Shown here one piece after another: positions 5,839 through 8,154 of a DNA stretch of 8,154 nt. Both the position numbers and the translations under genes were made by a program. Location of the stretch: contig JAKAAS010000061.1 of the NCBI GenBank assembly GCA_021802225.1, forward strand, positions 1 through 8,154, in the 5' to 3' direction. The stretch comes from Bacillota bacterium. Its GTDB lineage: Bacteria > Bacillota_E > Sulfobacillia > Sulfobacillales > Sulfobacillaceae. Every line of letters starts with the position of its first letter. Position 1 is the stretch's first letter. Below the pieces are notes generated by a model. The model had not been told where the DNA came from, did no database searches, and worked only from the letters and a program-made list of their open reading frames with translations.

Positions 5839-7074
5839 TCAGGTGCGGTAATGGGCGTTGATTTCCACATACTGCTCGGTAAGGTCGCATCCCCACGCTT
5901 CCGCGGCGCCGGGCCCGCTGCCTACCGTCACATCCATCACCACTTCGTCCCCTGCCATCGCCTCGTGCGCCTGGTCTTCCACGCCCGCCACGGGCAGCCC
6001 GTCTTTCAAAACCTGGACAGTCCCCATGGTGAGAGATACTCCGGAAAGGCTGAACGGCAGCCCCACACTTCCCACTGCCGCTACCACCCTGCCCCAGTTG
6101 GGGTCTTGGCCGTACACAGCAGACTTGACCAAATTCGACCGCACCGCCGTCCGGGCTTTCAGGGCGGCGTCGGCTTCCGAGGCCGCCCCCCGCACACGGA
6201 CAGTCAAGAGCCTGGTCGCCCCCTCGCCGTCGTGGGCAATCATCCGCGCGCCCTGTCGGGCCAGATGCACGAGGGCGGCGCCAAATTGCTCGCGCGCACT
6301 GTCAGTCTCAACCTTTACCCCGCTGAGGCCATTCGCCATAATCACGGCCATATCGTTAGTCGAGGGGTCCCCGTCGACTGACACCCGGAGGAAACTGCGC
6401 TGCACGGCTTGACGCATGAGGGAGTCCAGCACGGGTTTGCTGATATCGGCGTCCGTCGTGAAAAATGCCAGCATCGTGGCCATTTGCGGGTGAATCATCC
6501 CCGATCCCTTCGCCATCATGCCGATGCGTACGGTGCCTCCCGGCAATTCCACCTCGCAGGCCAAGGCCTTCGGTTCGCGGTCGGTCGTCAGGATAGCTTC
6601 ACTGGCGGCGGTGCCGCCGCACCCCTGCTCCTTGGCCCAATCCTGCACCAGGTGCTCTATGCCGTCTTGGACCAGGGTCATCGGCAGGGGCACGCCGATG
6701 ACGCCCGTAGATGCCACGGCCACCAGAGAGGAGGAGACGTTCAGTCCCCGCCCTATTTGATCCTGCATCGCTATGGCGTCTTTCATGCCGTCCGCGCCCG
6801 TCACCGCGTTCGCATTGCCCGCGTTGACCACGATGGCCTGACACAATCCTCCCTCAGCCACTTTGCGGGTCAAGGTGACCGGAGCAGCCTCTGCGGAATT
6901 GGTGGTGAACAGCCCTGAAAACACGGCCGGCTTGACGGACCATATGAGAGCCATATCCACTCTTCCCGCAATCAGCCCCGCCGCCGCCGCGCACGCGCGG
7001 AATCCCTTGGGAAACGTGACATTCGACGGACTCCAGGTCATACCCGGAATCTCTTGTTCAATGAATTTCTGCAC
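5839..7074 (-). CDS. argJ: glutamate N-acetyltransferase / ornithine acetyltransferase
   Basis: It transfers the acetyl group from acetylornithine to glutamate, releasing ornithine and regenerating N-acetylglutamate. Bifunctional members also make N-acetylglutamate from acetyl-CoA. The precursor of 411 residues cuts itself into two chains. The site is clear in AKGSGMIHPQMATML (188-202), with cleavage expected between A199 and T200 and T200 becoming the nucleophile. VNAGNANA (83-90), STGVIG (122-127, oxyanion-hole region) and the C-terminal EINAHYRT are also typical. The GTG at 7074 is chosen because GGAG at 7084-7087, inside the end of argC, is nine bases upstream. A later ATG at 7041 has a poorer site. 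The gap after argC is six bases, so coupled translation is likely. Neither argA nor argE is in the window, so the bifunctional form is plausible, but the sequence alone does not separate the two types. Confidence 0.96.
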   Translation of the reverse strand: MQKFIEQEIPGMTWSPSNVTFPKGFRACAAAAGLIAGRVDMALIWSVKPAVFSGLFTTNSAEAAPVTLTRKVAEGGLCQAIVVNAGNANAVTGADGMKDAIAMQDQIGRGLNVSSSLVAVASTGVIGVPLPMTLVQDGIEHLVQDWAKEQGCGGTAASEAILTTDREPKALACEVELPGGTVRIGMMAKGSGMIHPQMATMLAFFTTDADISKPVLDSLMRQAVQRSFLRVSVDGDPSTNDMAVIMANGLSGVKVETDSAREQFGAALVHLARQGARMIAHDGEGATRLLTVRVRGAASEADAALKARTAVRSNLVKSAVYGQDPNWGRVVAAVGSVGLPFSLSGVSLTMGTVQVLKDGLPVAGVEDQAHEAMAGDEVVMDVTVGSGPGAAEAWGCDLTEQYVEINAHYRT

Positions 7075-7080
7075 TTTTTC

Positions 7081-8073
7081 TCACTCCAGCCCTAAGTGGG
7101 ATGGCCATCCCAGCCACTGATTGATGTGCTGAATCGCCTGGCCGGCCGCCCCTTTTCCCAAATTATCCAAAGAAGCATACAACACCGCAGTCTGTGTTCT
7201 AGCATCCCATGATGCCCCCAGCTCAGCCCGGTTTGTTCCACGCACCCGGCGTGTTTCAGGTTTTTGCCCGCTAGGCAGCACATCCACAAACGCGCTCGAG
7301 CGGTAAGCACTGTTCCAGCAGCCAGTGATCTCCTCGAGAGATGCCGGGCTGTTCACGATGTAAATAGTCAATTCCATACCCCGAGCCATCGGCATCAAGT
7401 GCGGTTGAAAAGTGACAAAGCCGCCGGTGACCGCTTCCATCTCGAAGGTGTGCCGGTGTTGTCCAGGATTATTGTAAGGGGCGACGTTTTCCGCCATCTC
7501 CGCCATCATCAGACCAACCTGAGGCTTCCGCCCGGCGCCGCTGACCCCGGATTTGCCGTCCACAATCAGGTGGGGCAATGCTATCCCCGCCTGGATCAGG
7601 GGGCCGATGGCCAGGTAAAATGCCGTGGGGTAACAGCCAGGATTGCCAAAAATAGGGTGGCTGGCGGAGTAGCTTATCCGGGGGTCATCCGCGTACCCTG
7701 TCTGCGCCAGCCCCATCAACTCCGGGGCCGGATGGGCTCCGTAAGCCGACTCATAGACCCCCTTGTCCGCAAACCGGAAGTCCGCGGACAAGTCCATCAC
7801 CTTCACCCCGCCCGCGGCCCATTGAGGAAAATAGGATACCGCCTGTTTTGCCGCCTGGCAGCTGACAACCAGGTCAAAATTCTCTTGCTCCAATTGCTGT
7901 GGACTCACATACGTGGCTGGGCCTTTACGCAAAAAAGGAAACAAGCGGTCCGTAGACAAACCGGCTTCCCGCTCAGACGTCATCGCCACCAGCGAGATCT
8001 CGGGATGACGCATTAAAATGCGCACTGTCTCCTGCCCAGCATATCCCGTAGCTCCCAACACTGCCGCCCGCAT
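7081..8073 (-). CDS. argC: N-acetyl-gamma-glutamyl-phosphate reductase
   Basis: It reduces N-acetylglutamyl phosphate to the semialdehyde with NADPH. The 330-residue protein opens with a Rossmann fold, AVLGATGYAG (4-13). It has LSADFR (95-100), the active-site GNPGCYPT (143-150, with C147 as the acyl-enzyme cysteine), DGKSGVSGAGR (172-182) and QHRHTFE (205-211) with the expected catalytic histidine. The start is ATG 8073, because GAGGTGA at 8079-8085 is five bases upstream. The longer frame from GTG 8082 would begin inside that ribosome binding site and adds only three residues not seen in the family. It is the first gene of the operon, with a promoter directly upstream and a very short leader. 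Confidence 0.97.
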   Translation of the reverse strand: MRAAVLGATGYAGQETVRILMRHPEISLVAMTSEREAGLSTDRLFPFLRKGPATYVSPQQLEQENFDLVVSCQAAKQAVSYFPQWAAGGVKVMDLSADFRFADKGVYESAYGAHPAPELMGLAQTGYADDPRISYSASHPIFGNPGCYPTAFYLAIGPLIQAGIALPHLIVDGKSGVSGAGRKPQVGLMMAEMAENVAPYNNPGQHRHTFEMEAVTGGFVTFQPHLMPMARGMELTIYIVNSPASLEEITGCWNSAYRSSAFVDVLPSGQKPETRRVRGTNRAELGASWDARTQTAVLYASLDNLGKGAAGQAIQHINQWLGWPSHLGLE

Positions 8074-8078
8074 CTCGG

Positions 8079-8085
8079 TCACCTC
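8079..8085 (-). promoter_or_regulatory. argC ribosome binding site deciding the ATG start
   Basis: GAGGTGA on the minus strand matches the anti-Shine-Dalgarno region over seven bases and lies five bases from the ATG at 8073. It rules against the in-frame GTG at 8080-8082, which falls inside it. Confidence 0.7.
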
Positions 8086-8087
8086 GG

Positions 8088-8105
8088 GAATTATTATACA
8101 TATTC
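8088..8105. promoter_or_regulatory. dyad over the argC -10, possible ArgR operator
   Basis: On the minus strand the 18 bases GAATATGTATAATAATTC begin with GAAT and end with ATTC, with a symmetric TATA core (four of nine pairs break the symmetry). An adjoining ATTCCTGAAT forms a second small inverted repeat just upstream. AT-rich GAAT/ATTC half-sites are what ArgR/AhrC recognises, and the position over the -10 of an arginine operon is right for repression. However, in the classical ARG box GAAT and ATTC are four bases apart, and here they are ten apart. The match is therefore partial. Confidence 0.35.
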
Positions 8106-8121
8106 AGGAATCTTTATACAA
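8093..8121 (-). promoter_or_regulatory. promoter of the arginine operon
   Basis: The minus strand has a perfect -10 TATAAT at 8098-8093. Exactly 17 bases further upstream is TTGTAT (8121-8116), a partial -35 matching three of six positions. Transcription would start near 8086, leaving a leader of only about a dozen bases that is mostly the ribosome binding site. That leaves little room for an attenuator, so control would have to act at the promoter. No other convincing promoter is seen in the gaps between the arg genes. Confidence 0.6.
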
Positions 8122-8123
8122 CA

Positions 8124-8154
8124 ACCTCTCCCCAACTCTTTAGGGGGAAGAGGT
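8124..8154. terminator. GC-rich hairpin upstream of the arg promoter, possible terminator
   Basis: CCTCTCCCC (8125-8133) pairs with GGGGAAGAGG (8144-8153), nine base pairs with one bulged A and a ten-base loop. On the minus strand the stem is followed by TTGTTGTAT, a broken T-rich run. It could terminate a gene entering from the right and insulate the arg operon. On the plus strand the window ends at the stem, so a T-tract there cannot be judged. It lies upstream of the predicted arg transcription start, so it is not an arg leader attenuator unless that start is wrong. Confidence 0.4.

Noticed and set aside
5810..5896. N-terminal extension of ArgB by 29 residues into argJ
   Set aside because: The added residues have no kinase character and are antisense-free shadow of the argJ end. 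GGGGAG at 5816-5821 lies six bases from ATG 5809, which starts the normal VVVKIGGS core.
7264..8016. 250-residue plus-strand open frame opposite argC
   Set aside because: It is fully antisense to argC, has no ribosome binding site of note, and resembles no known family.
377..8073. Functional link between iron uptake and arginine synthesis, or a novel multi-gene system
   Set aside because: The permease is on the opposite strand, has its own upstream signals and only meets the operon at its 3' end. All six operon genes are standard arginine enzymes, so proximity alone does not support a joint system.

Overview
The window looks like ordinary core metabolism from a bacterium, most likely a GC-rich Firmicute. 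Shine-Dalgarno sequences are strong (AAGGAGG-type and GAGGTGA-type), GTG and TTG starts are used alongside ATG, and genes are tightly packed. A Sulfobacillus-like or related deep-branching Firmicute is my best guess. That rests on general character only and no marker in the window proves it.

Layout. Bases 1-376 hold no convincing gene apart from a possible 18-codon reading frame at the left edge. They do contain two interleaved inverted repeats and a TTGACA-like -35 ahead of the first real gene. Bases 377-1204 (+) encode an FTR1/EfeU-type iron permease. From 8073 back to 1161 (-) runs a compact six-gene arginine operon in the order argC-argJ-argB-argD-argG-argH. Gaps between its genes are 6, 29, 30 and 24 bases, followed by a one-base TGATG overlap between argG and argH. 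The operon has a likely promoter with a perfect TATAAT -10 just upstream of argC, overlapped by a dyad that could be an ArgR operator. Beyond that, at the right edge, is a GC-rich hairpin.

How the genes work together. ArgJ makes N-acetylglutamate and/or recycles the acetyl group, ArgB phosphorylates N-acetylglutamate, ArgC reduces the acyl phosphate, ArgD transaminates the semialdehyde, and ArgJ releases ornithine. ArgG and ArgH then turn citrulline plus aspartate into arginine plus fumarate. The step between the two halves, ornithine carbamoyltransferase (argF), is missing here, as are argA, argE and argR. The iron permease is transcribed toward the operon, and its 3' end overlaps the argH 3' end by 44 bases. 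It has no evident functional tie to arginine synthesis.

I found no novel multi-gene system. The points worth a second look are the interleaved dyads ahead of the iron permease, the two-codon minigene fused to the argG start, the convergent gene overlap without a visible terminator, the short ArgB lacking an N-terminal helix, and the missing argF.
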